Source of the DNA: an uncultured Alphaproteobacteria bacterium
GTDB lineage: Bacteria; Pseudomonadota; Alphaproteobacteria; UBA8366; JADFVY01
Length of the DNA stretch: 64,000 bases
Direction: 5' to 3'
Assembly (NCBI GenBank): GCA_947259105.1
Contig: CAMYKU010000023.1
Span: 658 to 64,657 of the forward strand
The translations under genes were made by a program, and so were the position numbers. The notes below the pieces were generated by a model. The model made no database searches, had not been told where the DNA came from, and saw only the letters and a list, made by a program, of their open reading frames with translations. Shown piece by piece: positions 52,677 to 63,446 of the stretch. Each line of letters starts with the position of its first letter. Positions within the stretch are counted from its first letter, which is position 1.

Positions 52677-52714
52677 TTGACTAGATCAATCTGATCATAC
52701 ATATTGATAGTCAA
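52677..52714. promoter_or_regulatory. Palindromic operator/promoter of the toxin-antitoxin pair
   Basis: TTGACTAGATCAAT (52677-52690) and ATTGATAGTCAA (52703-52714) form an inverted repeat; the left arm carries two extra bases. It ends just before the AAGGAG ribosome site of the antitoxin. TTGACT also fits a -35 element at 52677. Such a site is what an autoregulating Phd/YefM antitoxin would bind. Confidence 0.6.
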
Positions 52715-52724
52715 GGAGAGCCCG

Positions 52725-52970
52725 GTGACCCGCACTGTCAATATCTACGAGGCGAAGACTCATTTCTCGCGGCTGGTTGAGCTGGCGGCGGCCGGAGAGG
52801 AGATCGTCATCGCCAAGGCCGGCAAGCCCGTGGCGCGGCTGTCGCCCCTGCGCGACGGCAAGGGGCCGCGCAAGCCGGGGTGTCTCGCGGGGCGATTCCA
52901 TGTGTCGGACGATTTCGACGCACCGCTGCCGGATGACCTACTGGATGCGTTCGAGGGCAAGGCCGGGTGA
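52725..52970 (+). CDS. Phd/YefM-family antitoxin
   Basis: 81 residues from GTG 52725, which lies 6-7 nt after AAGGAG. RTVNIYEAKTHFSRLVELAAAGEEIVIAKAGKPVARLSPL is the canonical Phd/YefM DNA-binding domain, followed by an acidic tail (VSDDFDAPLPDDLLDAF) that typically wraps the toxin. The palindrome just upstream is a plausible autoregulatory operator. The toxin gene overlaps by 4 nt. Confidence 0.92.
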   Translation: MTRTVNIYEAKTHFSRLVELAAAGEEIVIAKAGKPVARLSPLRDGKGPRKPGCLAGRFHVSDDFDAPLPDDLLDAFEGKAG

Positions 52971-53347
52971 GCCTGCTGCTCGACACCCATGTGTTCCTGT
53001 GGTGGATCGGCGCGCCGGCGCGGCTCTCCCATGAGGTTAGGGCGGCGATCGCCGATCCGGGAACGCTGGTTCACGTCAGCGCCGCCAGTGCCTGGGAGAT
53101 ATCCATCAAACGCGCCCTTGGTCGCATCGATCTGCGCGACGAGGAGTTCTCCTACGGCATGCGGGAAAGCGGTTTCGCCGAACTTACGGTCACGGCTGAA
53201 CACGGCCTGGCGGCCGGCGCCCTGCTGCTCCACCATCGGGACCCGTTCGACCGCATGCTGGTCGCCCAGGCGACGAGCGAGGGCATGCGGCTGGTGACGC
53301 GCGACCGCGCGATCGCAGCCTATGGCGTGGAAACCCTCTGGGTCTAA
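52967..53347 (+). CDS. PIN-domain toxin (VapC family)
   Basis: 126 residues beginning at GTG 52967 inside the antitoxin's stop region. SLLLDTHVFLWWIG with the first active-site Asp, VSAASAWEISIKRALGRIDL with Glu, and HHRDPFDRMLVAQA with Asp residues form the PIN-domain acidic site for metal-dependent RNA cleavage. The closing LVTRDRAIAAYGVETLWV is typical. It is paired with a Phd/YefM antitoxin, a common mixed combination. Confidence 0.93.
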   Translation: MSLLLDTHVFLWWIGAPARLSHEVRAAIADPGTLVHVSAASAWEISIKRALGRIDLRDEEFSYGMRESGFAELTVTAEHGLAAGALLLHHRDPFDRMLVAQATSEGMRLVTRDRAIAAYGVETLWV

Positions 53348-53365
53348 GCGGCCCGACAGGCCGCT
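53347..53365 (+). terminator. Possible hairpin terminator after VapC
   Basis: AGCGGCC, a CGACA loop, GGCCGCT (53347-53365) overlaps the toxin stop. No T-tract follows, so confidence is modest. Confidence 0.4.
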
Positions 53366-53451
53366 CCATCCCGGGCCCATTGCGGATTGTTAATCCGCCC
53401 GCCGCACAATTGCCGCTTGCGTACCGTGAATGGCCAGCAGGAATAGCAGGC

Positions 53452-54015
53452 ATGCCAGACAAGGCGGAACCGGACCGGTTGCAGCGGATCGAGGCGGAAG
53501 CGCGCAAGGTGCCGCCGCTGTCTTATGTGCTGTTTCTCTTTGCCGTCGCCGCATGTCCCTTCTGGATTTCGGCAATGGTTGTGGCTGTCGCGGAGCAGTT
53601 ATCGGTTTCACTGCAGGATGAATTCTACTTCCTGGTGCGCTGGATTACCGGTGGCGGCATGATCGTATCGTTCGTTGTGACGGCGATTGCGGCGCGGAGA
53701 GCGGTGAGGCGGCAAGTCGAGTTGGCGGAACAGTTCGGCTATTTCTCCAGCTTCCAACTGGGTTGGGGCGCGATCAGGGAGGCCTGGAATTATTGGTGGA
53801 CCCTGATTGTGGTGGTCCTGTTCGTTTCGTATCTTATAGTGGGGCGGGATATCGATAGAATAATCATCGGTGTAAATCGCGCGGAACTGTCTGAAGCCGG
53901 TGGTTATTGGTTCGTGATAGCAAGGGCCGTCGTTATCAGTGGCTTCTTCCTTTGTTATATCGGCTTCTGTATCTGGCTCGGACGTCGCGTCCAAAAACAA
54001 AGGGCCGCCCAATAA
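53452..54015 (+). CDS. Four-helix membrane protein of unknown function
   Basis: 187 residues. ATG 53452 follows AGCAGG. Four membrane segments are visible: PPLSYVLFLFAVAACPFWIS (about 22-45), LVRWITGGGMIVSFVVTAIAA (about 60-82), TLIVVVLFVSYLIV (about 120-137) and VIARAVVISGFFLCYIGFCIWLG (about 155-180). No family was recognised. The stop lies in the loop of a hairpin shared with the convergent glutaredoxin gene. Confidence 0.72.
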   Translation: MPDKAEPDRLQRIEAEARKVPPLSYVLFLFAVAACPFWISAMVVAVAEQLSVSLQDEFYFLVRWITGGGMIVSFVVTAIAARRAVRRQVELAEQFGYFSSFQLGWGAIREAWNYWWTLIVVVLFVSYLIVGRDIDRIIIGVNRAELSEAGGYWFVIARAVVISGFFLCYIGFCIWLGRRVQKQRAAQ

Positions 54016-54025
54016 GGCGGCCCTT
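54000..54025. terminator. Bidirectional hairpin between the membrane gene and glutaredoxin
   Basis: AAGGGCCGCC, a six-base loop containing a TAA stop, and GGCGGCCCTT (54000-54025). On the minus strand it is followed by TTTGTTTTT, so it can serve as the intrinsic terminator of the purine/BolA/Grx operon. Confidence 0.8.
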
Positions 54026-54054
54026 CGGCATTCCAGAGACTGGCTGACGCGCGC

Positions 54055-54390
54055 CTACGCCGCCTGGGTCTGCACGCCCTTGTCGGCGAGGAGCTGCTGC
54101 AGCTCGCCGGAATCGTACATCTCGCGCACGATGTCGCAACCGCCGACGAATTCGCCCTTCACGTAAAGCTGGGGAATGGTCGGCCAGCTGCTGAAGCTCT
54201 TGATGCCGTCGCGGATGCCCGGGTCCTCCAGCACGTTGATGCCCTTGAATTTCACGCCCATGGTGGTCAGCACCTGGGTCACGGTCGCCGAAAAGCCGCA
54301 TTGCGGGAACACCGGCGTGCCCTTCATGAAAAGCACCACGTCACTGTCCGAGATTTCCTCGCGGATACGGTCGAATACAACGTTTTCCAT
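54055..54390 (-). CDS. grxD: Monothiol glutaredoxin, Grx4 type
   Basis: 111 residues with the CGFS active site (Cys31), [24 protein letters not shown] and an end GELQQLL. CGFS glutaredoxins bind [2Fe-2S] clusters with glutathione and pass them to partners; they interact with BolA proteins, whose gene is next door (54446-54685). It is the last gene of the minus-strand pur operon. Confidence 0.95.
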   Translation of the reverse strand: MENVVFDRIREEISDSDVVLFMKGTPVFPQCGFSATVTQVLTTMGVKFKGINVLEDPGIRDGIKSFSSWPTIPQLYVKGEFVGGCDIVREMYDSGELQQLLADKGVQTQAA

Positions 54391-54445
54391 AGCTTGATTA
54401 CCCTCGTTCTGGTGGGCCGCGCTCACGGCCGCCCGATTTACCCGT

Positions 54446-54685
54446 TCACCCGTTCTCGGGCGCCGCCGTCTGCAACGCCAGCGCGTGCAACTCGCCGCCC
54501 ATCCTGCCCTGCAGCGCGGCATAAACCATCTGGTGCTGCTGCACCCGGCTTTTGCCCGTGAATTCCGCCGAGCTGACATAGGCCGCGTAATGGTCGCCAT
54601 CGCCGCGCAGATCCTCGATGCGGACCTCCGCGTCGGGGATGGCTTCCTTGATCAGCCTCTCGATCTCGCTCGCTTGCATGGCCAT
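54446..54685 (-). CDS. BolA family protein
   Basis: 79 residues. [60 protein letters not shown] carries the BolA fold with the conserved metal-related His in [12 protein letters not shown]. BolA partners CGFS glutaredoxins in iron-sulfur cluster handling. Its gene lies between purL and the glutaredoxin gene, a common alphaproteobacterial order. ATG 54685 is chosen; 54679 is equally possible. Confidence 0.9.
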   Translation of the reverse strand: MAMQASEIERLIKEAIPDAEVRIEDLRGDGDHYAAYVSSAEFTGKSRVQQHQMVYAALQGRMGGELHALALQTAAPENG

Positions 54686-54722
54686 GGCCAGGAACCCCTT
54701 CGCTGCCGGCACGCCCGTCTTC

Positions 54723-56926
<2,204 letters not shown>

Positions 56927-56930
<4 letters not shown>

Positions 56931-57598
56931 GCGGCGAGAGCCTCCACCAGGCCGGTGAAAACGGCCTGTCCGTCGACTCCGCAGTGCAGCTTGTCCACCG
57001 CGCGCTCGGGATGGGGCATCATGCCCAGCACGTTGCCGCGCTCGTTCAGGATGCCGGCGATGTCGCGCGCCGAGCCGTTGGGATTGTCGTGCGGCGCATA
57101 GCGGAAGGCGACGCGCCCTTCGCCCTCCAGCCGGTCGAGCGTCGCGTCGTCGGCGTAGTAGTTGCCGTCGTGATGGGCGACCGGAATGGTCACCGCCTGG
57201 CCCCTGGCATAGCCCCGCGTGAAGGGCGACTCGGTGTTCTCGACGACGAGGCCGACGTCGCGGCAGACGAATTTCAGCCCGGCGTTGCGCATCAGCACGC
57301 CGGGCAGCAGGCCGGCTTCGGTCAGCACCTGGAAGCCGTTGCAGATGCCCAGCACCAGCACGCCGCGCTCGGCCTGCTCGCGAAGCGCCCGCAGCACCGG
57401 CGATTGCGCCGCCATCGCGCCGGAGCGCAGGTAATCGCCATAGGAAAATCCGCCGGGCAGCACGATCAGGTCCAGCGGCGGCAGGTCCGTCTCGCGATGC
57501 CAGACCATGGCAGGCGGCGCACCGAACGCCGCGTGCAGCGCCACCTGCGCGTCGCGGTCGCAGTTCGATCCCGGAAAGACGATAACCGCCGTTCTCAT
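56927..57598 (-). CDS. purQ: Phosphoribosylformylglycinamidine synthase subunit PurQ
   Basis: 223 residues, class I glutamine amidotransferase. [23 protein letters not shown], the nucleophile Cys in GICNGFQ, and the His/Glu dyad in [10 protein letters not shown] form the glutaminase site. It supplies ammonia to PurL through the PurS-containing complex. The ATGA overlap with purL keeps stoichiometry, and the gene preceding it is a glycolipid-binding-like protein. Confidence 0.97.
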
Positions 57599-57635
57599 GA
57601 CGTGCCCCCGCAATCCCTTCCTGTCCGTTCCTCTA

Positions 57636-58220
57636 TCACGAATCCCAGACCCGTTTGAAGCTGCCCGGAAAGTTGGTGACGACGCCGTCGGAGTCGACCG
57701 AAAGCTCGGCGGTCTGGCTGCGGAACAGGGCTTCATACCGGTATTGACCGCCGTCCGGTCCGAACGGCTCGATGCAGCTGTAGCGCTGGCGCAGCGGGCG
57801 CAGGCGCATGTCCGGCAGATCCAGGTAGGCAATGGAGATTTCGGCCGACTCGCCGCGCGCAAGGCCGAGCCGCCTTATCGCCAGAGAATTCGTGAACGGA
57901 CTGCAGAACAGGTCGATTTCGTGGCATCCGGCCAGATCCGCAATGGGCTCACCGTTTGCGTCGCGCCATGCGCAGTCTTCGTCCACGCTCAAGGAAATCC
58001 CCGCCGGCGATTGCGGACCGGACAGCAGACTGACCGCAGCGGAGCGCATCTCCCACGCCGGGCTGATATGGATCACGTAATGAACCCGGCAGGGCGGCAG
58101 ATCGTCGCTGCGCCCCAGGTACAAGCCATCCGCCACATAGCCGTCGTCGTTGGGCGCCAGCGTCAGATGTTCCATCCCGGGGCCGTTCAGATCGGACCAG
58201 ATGAACTCGCGGGGACTCAT
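57636..58220 (-). CDS. Putative glycolipid-binding domain protein (COG3554-like)
   Basis: 194 residues. Its ATG overlaps the purS stop (ATGA), so it is translated with the purine genes. [91 protein letters not shown] and YRYEALF match the putative glycolipid-binding family. No purine-related motif is present. It lies between purS and purQ, where no gene is expected, and the purpose is unclear. Confidence 0.82.
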   Translation of the reverse strand: MSPREFIWSDLNGPGMEHLTLAPNDDGYVADGLYLGRSDDLPPCRVHYVIHISPAWEMRSAAVSLLSGPQSPAGISLSVDEDCAWRDANGEPIADLAGCHEIDLFCSPFTNSLAIRRLGLARGESAEISIAYLDLPDMRLRPLRQRYSCIEPFGPDGGQYRYEALFRSQTAELSVDSDGVVTNFPGSFKRVWDS

Positions 58221-58459
58221 CCTTCCAGATCGATGTCGTAGTTCTCGATCACCGTATTCGCGAGCAGCTTCTCGCACATCGCGCCGACCTGCGTGCGCGC
58301 CTTGTCCGGGTCGGTTTCTGCAAGGTCCAGTTCGATGACCTTGCCCTGCCGGACCTCGCCGACGCCCTCGAAGCCCAGCGATTCCAGCGCATGGCCAATG
58401 GCCTTGCCCTGTGGGTCCAGCACCCCGGTCTTCAACGTCACGTGTACCTTCGCCTTCAC
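58217..58459 (-). CDS. purS: Phosphoribosylformylglycinamidine synthase subunit PurS
   Basis: 80 residues. MKAKVHVTLKTGVLDPQGKAIGHALESLGFEGVGEVRQGKVIELDL is the typical small PurS chain, which joins PurL and PurQ. The gene is 42 nt downstream of purC. Its stop is overlapped by the next gene. Confidence 0.96.
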   Translation of the reverse strand: MKAKVHVTLKTGVLDPQGKAIGHALESLGFEGVGEVRQGKVIELDLAETDPDKARTQVGAMCEKLLANTVIENYDIDLEG

Positions 58460-58501
58460 CGATCCTGTCCCTGTCCTGCCTGTTGCGTTCGGGTTCTGCC
58501 G

Positions 58502-59269
58502 CTACTGAATCGTCTCCGGCGCCTGCAGGTCGTTCGGGCCGCCCTCGGGCAGGATTCCCAGCCGTCGCGCAACCTCCTGATAGGCTTCCTCGACCTTGCC
58601 AAGGTCGCGGCGGAACCGGTCCTTGTCCATTTTCTCGTTGGTCTTGATGTCCCACAGCCGGCAATTGTCGGGGCTGATCTCGTCGGCCAGCAGGATCCGC
58701 ATGTCGCCGCTCTCTTCATAGAGCCGGCCGAATTCCAGCTTGAAGTCGACCAGTTTCAGGCCGACGCCAAGGAACAATCCCAGCAGGAAGTCGTTGACGC
58801 GCAGCGACATCGCCAGCATGTCGTCGATGTCCTGTGGCGTGGCCCAGCCGAAGGCCGTGATGTGCTCTTCCGACACCAGCGGATCGCCCAGTTCGTCGGA
58901 CTTGTAATAGTACTCGACCACCGAGCGCGGCAGCGGCGTTCCCTCGGCGACTGCGAAGCGCTTGGCCAGCGACCCGGCGACGATATTCCGGACCACCACC
59001 TCGATCGGGATGATCTCGACCTCGCGGACCAGCTGTTCGCGCATGTTCAGGCGCCGCACGAAATGCGTCGGGATGCCCACTTCCGCAAGCCGCAGCATCA
59101 GGAATTCCGAGATCCGGTTGTTGAGCACGCCCTTACCGGTAATCGTGCCCTTTTTCTGGTTGTTGAAGGCGGTGGCGTCGTCCTTGAAGTACTGCACCAG
59201 CGTGCCCGGCTCGGGCCCCTCGAACATTACTTTCGCCTTGCCCTCGTAGATCCGTCTGCGTCTGGCCAT
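58502..59269 (-). CDS. purC: SAICAR synthase
   Basis: 255 residues of the usual size. [79 protein letters not shown] and [14 protein letters not shown] are PurC signatures. It makes SAICAR from CAIR, aspartate and ATP. It opens the pur operon, with a likely promoter at 59351-59379. Confidence 0.97.
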   Translation of the reverse strand: MARRRRIYEGKAKVMFEGPEPGTLVQYFKDDATAFNNQKKGTITGKGVLNNRISEFLMLRLAEVGIPTHFVRRLNMREQLVREVEIIPIEVVVRNIVAGSLAKRFAVAEGTPLPRSVVEYYYKSDELGDPLVSEEHITAFGWATPQDIDDMLAMSLRVNDFLLGLFLGVGLKLVDFKLEFGRLYEESGDMRILLADEISPDNCRLWDIKTNEKMDKDRFRRDLGKVEEAYQEVARRLGILPEGGPNDLQAPETIQ

Positions 59270-59666
59270 ATGAACAGAAACCCAAGAGGGCGGCTCCTGC
59301 CGCCCGCAGCGGTTCCGCAGGCCACGGCGCCGCCCGGTGCCGATGCCGCAGATATAGCAACTGTTGCGGTGCGGAACAATGGCCGATCCGGCGGCCTAGC
59401 GGAAACGGGATCGGCCGAAACCGCCCCGTTCCCGGTGCCGTCGCGGCGGCTTTCTGCGGCCCCTTCACGTGCCTTAACCGTTTTTTTGCACTCCGCGCGG
59501 ATAGTACGAGTGCGGCCGTGACCGTATCGCGGAGCCAGGGGCCGGGTGTCCGGGTGATTGCGGGCCGCGCACGGCGATATGCCTGCCGGGACCCGTGTTC
59601 CGCTGGCCGCCGGCCCGGTCCGGATCCCCGATCGGAGGGATTCGCGTCTTTACGTTGGAGGGGACC
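59270..59666. other. Divergent intergenic region between purC and the DUF1194 cluster
   Basis: 397 nt without a gene. It holds the probable purC promoter (59351-59379). Toward the plus-strand cluster there is a T-run at about 59484-59490 and a Shine-Dalgarno GGAGGGG just before the first DUF1194 ATG, but no convincing plus-strand promoter was found. Confidence 0.55.
59351..59379 (-). promoter_or_regulatory. Probable sigma70-type promoter of the pur operon
   Basis: On the minus strand TTGTTC (59379-59374) and TATATC (59356-59351) are 17 nt apart in an AT-rich patch. Transcription would begin near 59344, giving a leader of about 75 nt before the purC ATG. Confidence 0.5.
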
Positions 59667-60500
59667 ATGTCACAACGAATCCTTGCGGTTGCCACTGCCG
59701 CCGTTCTGCTGGCTTGCGGGTCCGCCGGGGTTGCCGGTGCGGCGCAGCCGGTCGATCTGGAACTTGCGCTTGCCGTCGACGTATCGAGCAGCATCGATGC
59801 CGAGGAGGCGCAGCTGCAGCGCAACGGCTACGTTGCGGCGCTGGGCCATCCGGAGGTGATCCGGGCGATCGAGGGCGGACTCCTGGGCCGGGTGGCCATC
59901 ATGTATTATGAATGGGCGGGCGACGATCATCTCAAGGTGATCGCCCCCTGGACGCTGATCGACGGCGTCGAATCGATGCGCCTTTTCGCCCAGACAATAG
60001 CGATCGCACCGGTGCACACGGCGCCCCGCACCTCAATCGCCAATGCCATCGAGTTCGCCCTGCCGCAGTTCCGCGACAATGCCTATGAGGGGACGCGTCA
60101 GGTCATCGACATTTCAGGCGACGGCCCCAACAACGGCAGGGCCGAGATCCTGGAGGCGCGCGGCAAGGCCATCGCCGCCGGCATTACCATCAACGGGCTG
60201 CCGATCGTCAACGGACGGGGCGATCCCGCGGGCTACCTGCCGCTGCCCGATGTCGATCTGTATTACCGCGATTGCGTCATCGGCGGCCCCGGCGCCTTCC
60301 TTGTCGTCGCCGATTCCTTCAAGGAGTTCGGCCTTGCGATCCGGCGCAAGCTGATCACCGAAATCGCCGGCATGCCCCCGGCGCCCGCCATGGCCGCCGC
60401 GGAAGACGTTCGCGCGGGCCCCCGGCTCTTGCTGGCTGCGGGGCTTCCGCGTGCCTGCGACTTCGGCCCGATGACCTGGCAGGACCTCCGCGTGTACTGA
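59667..60500 (+). CDS. DUF1194 von Willebrand A-domain secreted protein, copy 1
   Basis: 277 residues. A signal peptide (cleavage near AGAAQ) leads to PVDLELALAVDVSSSIDAEEAQLQRNGY, a MIDAS metal site (DVSSS), RTSIANAIEF with the Thr, VIDISGDGPNNG with the Asp, and the block LYYRDCVIGGPGAFLVV. The C-terminal Cys (RACDFGP) is the second of a conserved Cys pair. It is the first of three tandem copies; GGAGGGG precedes the ATG. The ligand of these VWA proteins is unknown. Confidence 0.9.
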   Translation: MSQRILAVATAAVLLACGSAGVAGAAQPVDLELALAVDVSSSIDAEEAQLQRNGYVAALGHPEVIRAIEGGLLGRVAIMYYEWAGDDHLKVIAPWTLIDGVESMRLFAQTIAIAPVHTAPRTSIANAIEFALPQFRDNAYEGTRQVIDISGDGPNNGRAEILEARGKAIAAGITINGLPIVNGRGDPAGYLPLPDVDLYYRDCVIGGPGAFLVVADSFKEFGLAIRRKLITEIAGMPPAPAMAAAEDVRAGPRLLLAAGLPRACDFGPMTWQDLRVY

Positions 60501-60672
60501 TTCGCCGCCCGGACATCTGCCGGCGGTCTTCGGCCGCCGGCTTTCGGTGTGCCCGACTCCCGCCTGACGAACGATACGGTGCGCCGCCCGTTGCGCGCGA
60601 AATCGTGAACGCTACGCGCCCGTCGTTATGGGTTATGCTCCGCTGGCTGACGGCCCGTATAGAGGGGGGATC

Positions 60673-61476
60673 ATGCAGAGACTGGCGATCTGTCTGCTCG
60701 CGTTCTGGATCGTTGCGCCCGCAAAGGCGCAGGACCGGCCGGTGGACCTGGAGCTTGCGCTGGGCATCGACGTATCGGGTTCGGTCGACCCCGAGGAGGC
60801 GATCCTGCAGCGCCAGGGCTATATCGCCGCTTTCCGCCATCCCGACGTGATCCGGGCGATCGAGCAGGGCATGCTCGGCCGCATCGCCGTCGGCTATTAC
60901 GAATGGGCCGGCTATGGCCATATGCGGGTGATCTCGGAGTGGACGGAGATCGGCGATGAAAAATCCGCCAATGCCTTCGCCGATACGCTGACCCTGAACC
61001 CGCCGCGGACCGCGTACCGCACGGCGATCGCCGCCGCCATCGATTTCGCGGCGCTGTGGTTCGACATGAATGCGTTCGAAGGAACGCGTCGGGTCGTCGA
61101 TATATCCGGCGACGGCCCCAACAACTGGGGCGGTCCCGTGGTCCGCGCCCGCGAGCGTGCGGTCGCGCAAGGGGTGATCATCAACGGGCTTCCCATCGTC
61201 AACGACCGGCCCAGCCTTTCGGGCCGGCCGCAAATCCCCAACCTCGACCTCTATTACCGCGACTGCGTGATCGGCGGCCCGGGCGCCTTCATCGTCGTCG
61301 CCAACACCTTCGAGGAATTCGCCGCCGCCGTCCGCAAGAAGCTGATCATCGAAATCGCCGACCGCTCGCCGACGGCGCCGAAGGTGCGCCTCATCCCCGC
61401 GCAGCGCACGCCCGATCGCGTCGCCCCGCCCTGCGATATCGGCGAGCGCCGCTGGGACGACTACGAGGATTTCTGA
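60673..61476 (+). CDS. DUF1194 von Willebrand A-domain secreted protein, copy 2
   Basis: 267 residues. Signal peptide ending near AKAQ, then PVDLELALGIDVSGSVDPEEAILQRQGY with the MIDAS motif DVSGS, YRTAIAAAIDFA, VVDISGDGPNNWGG, and LDLYYRDCVIGGPGAFIVV. The C-terminal Cys lies in APPCDIGERRWDDYEDF. GAGGGGGG lies upstream of ATG 60673. The gene is 172 nt after copy 1. Confidence 0.9.
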   Translation: MQRLAICLLAFWIVAPAKAQDRPVDLELALGIDVSGSVDPEEAILQRQGYIAAFRHPDVIRAIEQGMLGRIAVGYYEWAGYGHMRVISEWTEIGDEKSANAFADTLTLNPPRTAYRTAIAAAIDFAALWFDMNAFEGTRRVVDISGDGPNNWGGPVVRARERAVAQGVIINGLPIVNDRPSLSGRPQIPNLDLYYRDCVIGGPGAFIVVANTFEEFAAAVRKKLIIEIADRSPTAPKVRLIPAQRTPDRVAPPCDIGERRWDDYEDF

Positions 61477-61513
61477 GGATGCGGCGGGACGCGACGCGGG
61501 GGCGGATCGTACG

Positions 61514-62320
61514 ATGAACCGGACGCTCGCACTGCTCGTTGCCACGCTGGCCGCCATTTATCCGGGCGCTGCCCTCGCCGCACAGCCGGTCGACCTCGAA
61601 CTGGCGCTGGCGGTCGACGTCTCGGGGTCGATCGACGACGAGGAGGCCCAACTGCAACGCGACGGCTACGGCGCGGCGTTCCAGGACCCCGCGGTGATCC
61701 GGGCGATCGAGCACGGCATGCTGGGGCGGATTGCGGTCGCCTATTACGAATGGGCCGGGTTCGACCGGGTCCGGGTCATCGTCGACTGGACCCTGGTGTC
61801 GGACGCGACGAGCGCACATGCCTTCGCCGGGCTGTTGACGCTGGAACCGCCGCGCACCGTCCGGCGCACCTCGATCTCCTCGGCCATCGATTTCGGCGTG
61901 CCCTATTTCGAGCGCAACGACTTCGACGGGACCCGCCGGGTCATCGACGTTTCCGGCGACGGCGCCAACAATTCCGGCGATCTGGTCACCCATGCGCGCG
62001 ACCGCGCGGTGGCGGCCGGCGTCACCGTCAACGGCCTGCCGATCATAAACGGGCGGCCCGGGCCGTTCGGCTGGCCGCCGATCGAGGATCTCGACCTGTA
62101 CTACCGCGACTGCGTGATCGGCGGGCCGGGGGCGTTTCTGGTCGTCGCCAGTTCCTTCGACGAATTCGCCGAGGCGGTGCGGCGCAAGCTGATCCTCGAG
62201 ATCGCCGGGACCGGCGCGGCGCACCCGGCGCGCCTGATCCCCGCCCAGCTGCCCCCCGAACGCATCGCGCCGCCCTGCAATATCGGCGAACAGCGCATCC
62301 GGGGGTTCGACGACAATTGA
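61514..62320 (+). CDS. DUF1194 von Willebrand A-domain secreted protein, copy 3
   Basis: 268 residues. Signal peptide ending near ALAAQ, PVDLELALAVDVSGSIDDEEAQLQRDGYGAAF, MIDAS motif DVSGS, RRTSISSAIDFGV, VIDVSGDGANNSGD, LDLYYRDCVIGGPGAFLVV, and C-terminal PPCNIGEQRIRGF. It starts 37 nt after copy 2. Copies 2 and 3 are the more alike. Confidence 0.9.
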   Translation: MNRTLALLVATLAAIYPGAALAAQPVDLELALAVDVSGSIDDEEAQLQRDGYGAAFQDPAVIRAIEHGMLGRIAVAYYEWAGFDRVRVIVDWTLVSDATSAHAFAGLLTLEPPRTVRRTSISSAIDFGVPYFERNDFDGTRRVIDVSGDGANNSGDLVTHARDRAVAAGVTVNGLPIINGRPGPFGWPPIEDLDLYYRDCVIGGPGAFLVVASSFDEFAEAVRRKLILEIAGTGAAHPARLIPAQLPPERIAPPCNIGEQRIRGFDDN

Positions 62321-62514
62321 GCGGGTTGGGTGCGTTCGCACCGGAAAGCTGATCCACGTCAATGCGGTGCGGGCGCATTTGCGGCAGAAACAGGCGTCTT
62401 CTCCCGTGCCGACGGGTGCCGTGACCGGATTGCCGGGCGGCCGCGGAACGGTGATATGATATTCGGGAGTTCGGAATCGATTGGCAAAACGCAGGTTCAG
62501 AAAAGGATGATCTC

Positions 62515-63174
62515 GTGAAAACTCTCCCCCTGTCTTTGATTGCGCTGATGGCGCTGGCGACGGCGCCGATGGCGGCTCCGCTCGCCGACGTATCGTCGCG
62601 GCCGGAAACCGTGCGCCCCGGCGCCATCCTGGTCAGCGAGAACACGCTGCCGAACAGCGGCACGGTCACCGAGATGATCCCCGCCGGGCAATACACCTAT
62701 CTGCATGTGACGCGCGACGGCAAGGGGACGTGGCTGGCGATCCCCAGCCGCAACGTCCCGGTCGGCACTGAAGTTCAGTACGCCGAGGGGGCGATGATGA
62801 AGGACTTCCACAGCCGGTCGCTGAACCGGACCTTCGAGGAGTTGCTGTTCCTCGGCGGCGTCAAGATGGCCGGCGAGACCCCGTTGCAAGCCCCTCCCGG
62901 CCACCCTCCGGTCCCGGCCGATCCGACCGCGCGGGACAATCTGCCCAATCTCGGCAAGGTCAGCGAGGCGCTTCCCGCCGGCTCGTACACCTACCTGCAT
63001 GTCACCCAGGGCGGCGCGGAAAAATGGCTCGCCATCCCGCGCCGGGATGTCCCGGTCGGCGCCGAGATTCGCTACGCGGACGGCGCGCTGATGACGCAAT
63101 TTCACAGCCGGTCGCTGAACCGGACCTTCGAGGAGGTGCTGTTCCTCGGCGGCGTCATGGTGATGACCGAGTAG
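62515..63174 (+). CDS. Secreted protein with two NrfJ-like domains
   Basis: 219 residues from GTG 62515, with AAGGAT 8 nt upstream. A signal peptide is followed by two repeats of the same domain: VTEMIPAGQYTYLHVTRDGKGTWLAIPSRNVPVG... DFHSRSLNRTFEELLFLGGV, and VSEALPAGSYTYLHVTQGGAEKWLAIPRRDVPVG... QFHSRSLNRTFEEVLFLGGV. The FHSxxLNRTF end is that of NrfJ-related proteins. The repeats are 60-70% alike. No nitrite reductase lies nearby, so the NrfJ likeness concerns fold only. Confidence 0.82.
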   Translation: MKTLPLSLIALMALATAPMAAPLADVSSRPETVRPGAILVSENTLPNSGTVTEMIPAGQYTYLHVTRDGKGTWLAIPSRNVPVGTEVQYAEGAMMKDFHSRSLNRTFEELLFLGGVKMAGETPLQAPPGHPPVPADPTARDNLPNLGKVSEALPAGSYTYLHVTQGGAEKWLAIPRRDVPVGAEIRYADGALMTQFHSRSLNRTFEEVLFLGGVMVMTE

Positions 63175-63446
63175 GCGCGGGGGGACGGACGAGCCGCGCC
63201 ACCTTCAGCCGGGCGGGATGTCGCTATTCGCTTGACATCCTGCCGACCAACCCCCACATACCGCTCACATTTCTCGCGATCGCGCGATGCGTCGCTCTTG
63301 ATAAGGCGGCGCCAGTCCCGAGACACTTTCCCTTAAACATACCGTTTATTCCGTTTGCGCGTGGATGACGGCGACGCGCCATGGATGCGGTCGCATGCCG
63401 TTTGTCGTGCATGTGCGGGTGTTCGCGGCGAGAGAGATATTTGATT

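Noticed and set aside
63232-63260. TTGACA at 63232 as a promoter for the helicase.
   Set aside because: The -35 is perfect, but no good -10 is seen at 16-18 nt, so it was not listed as a feature.
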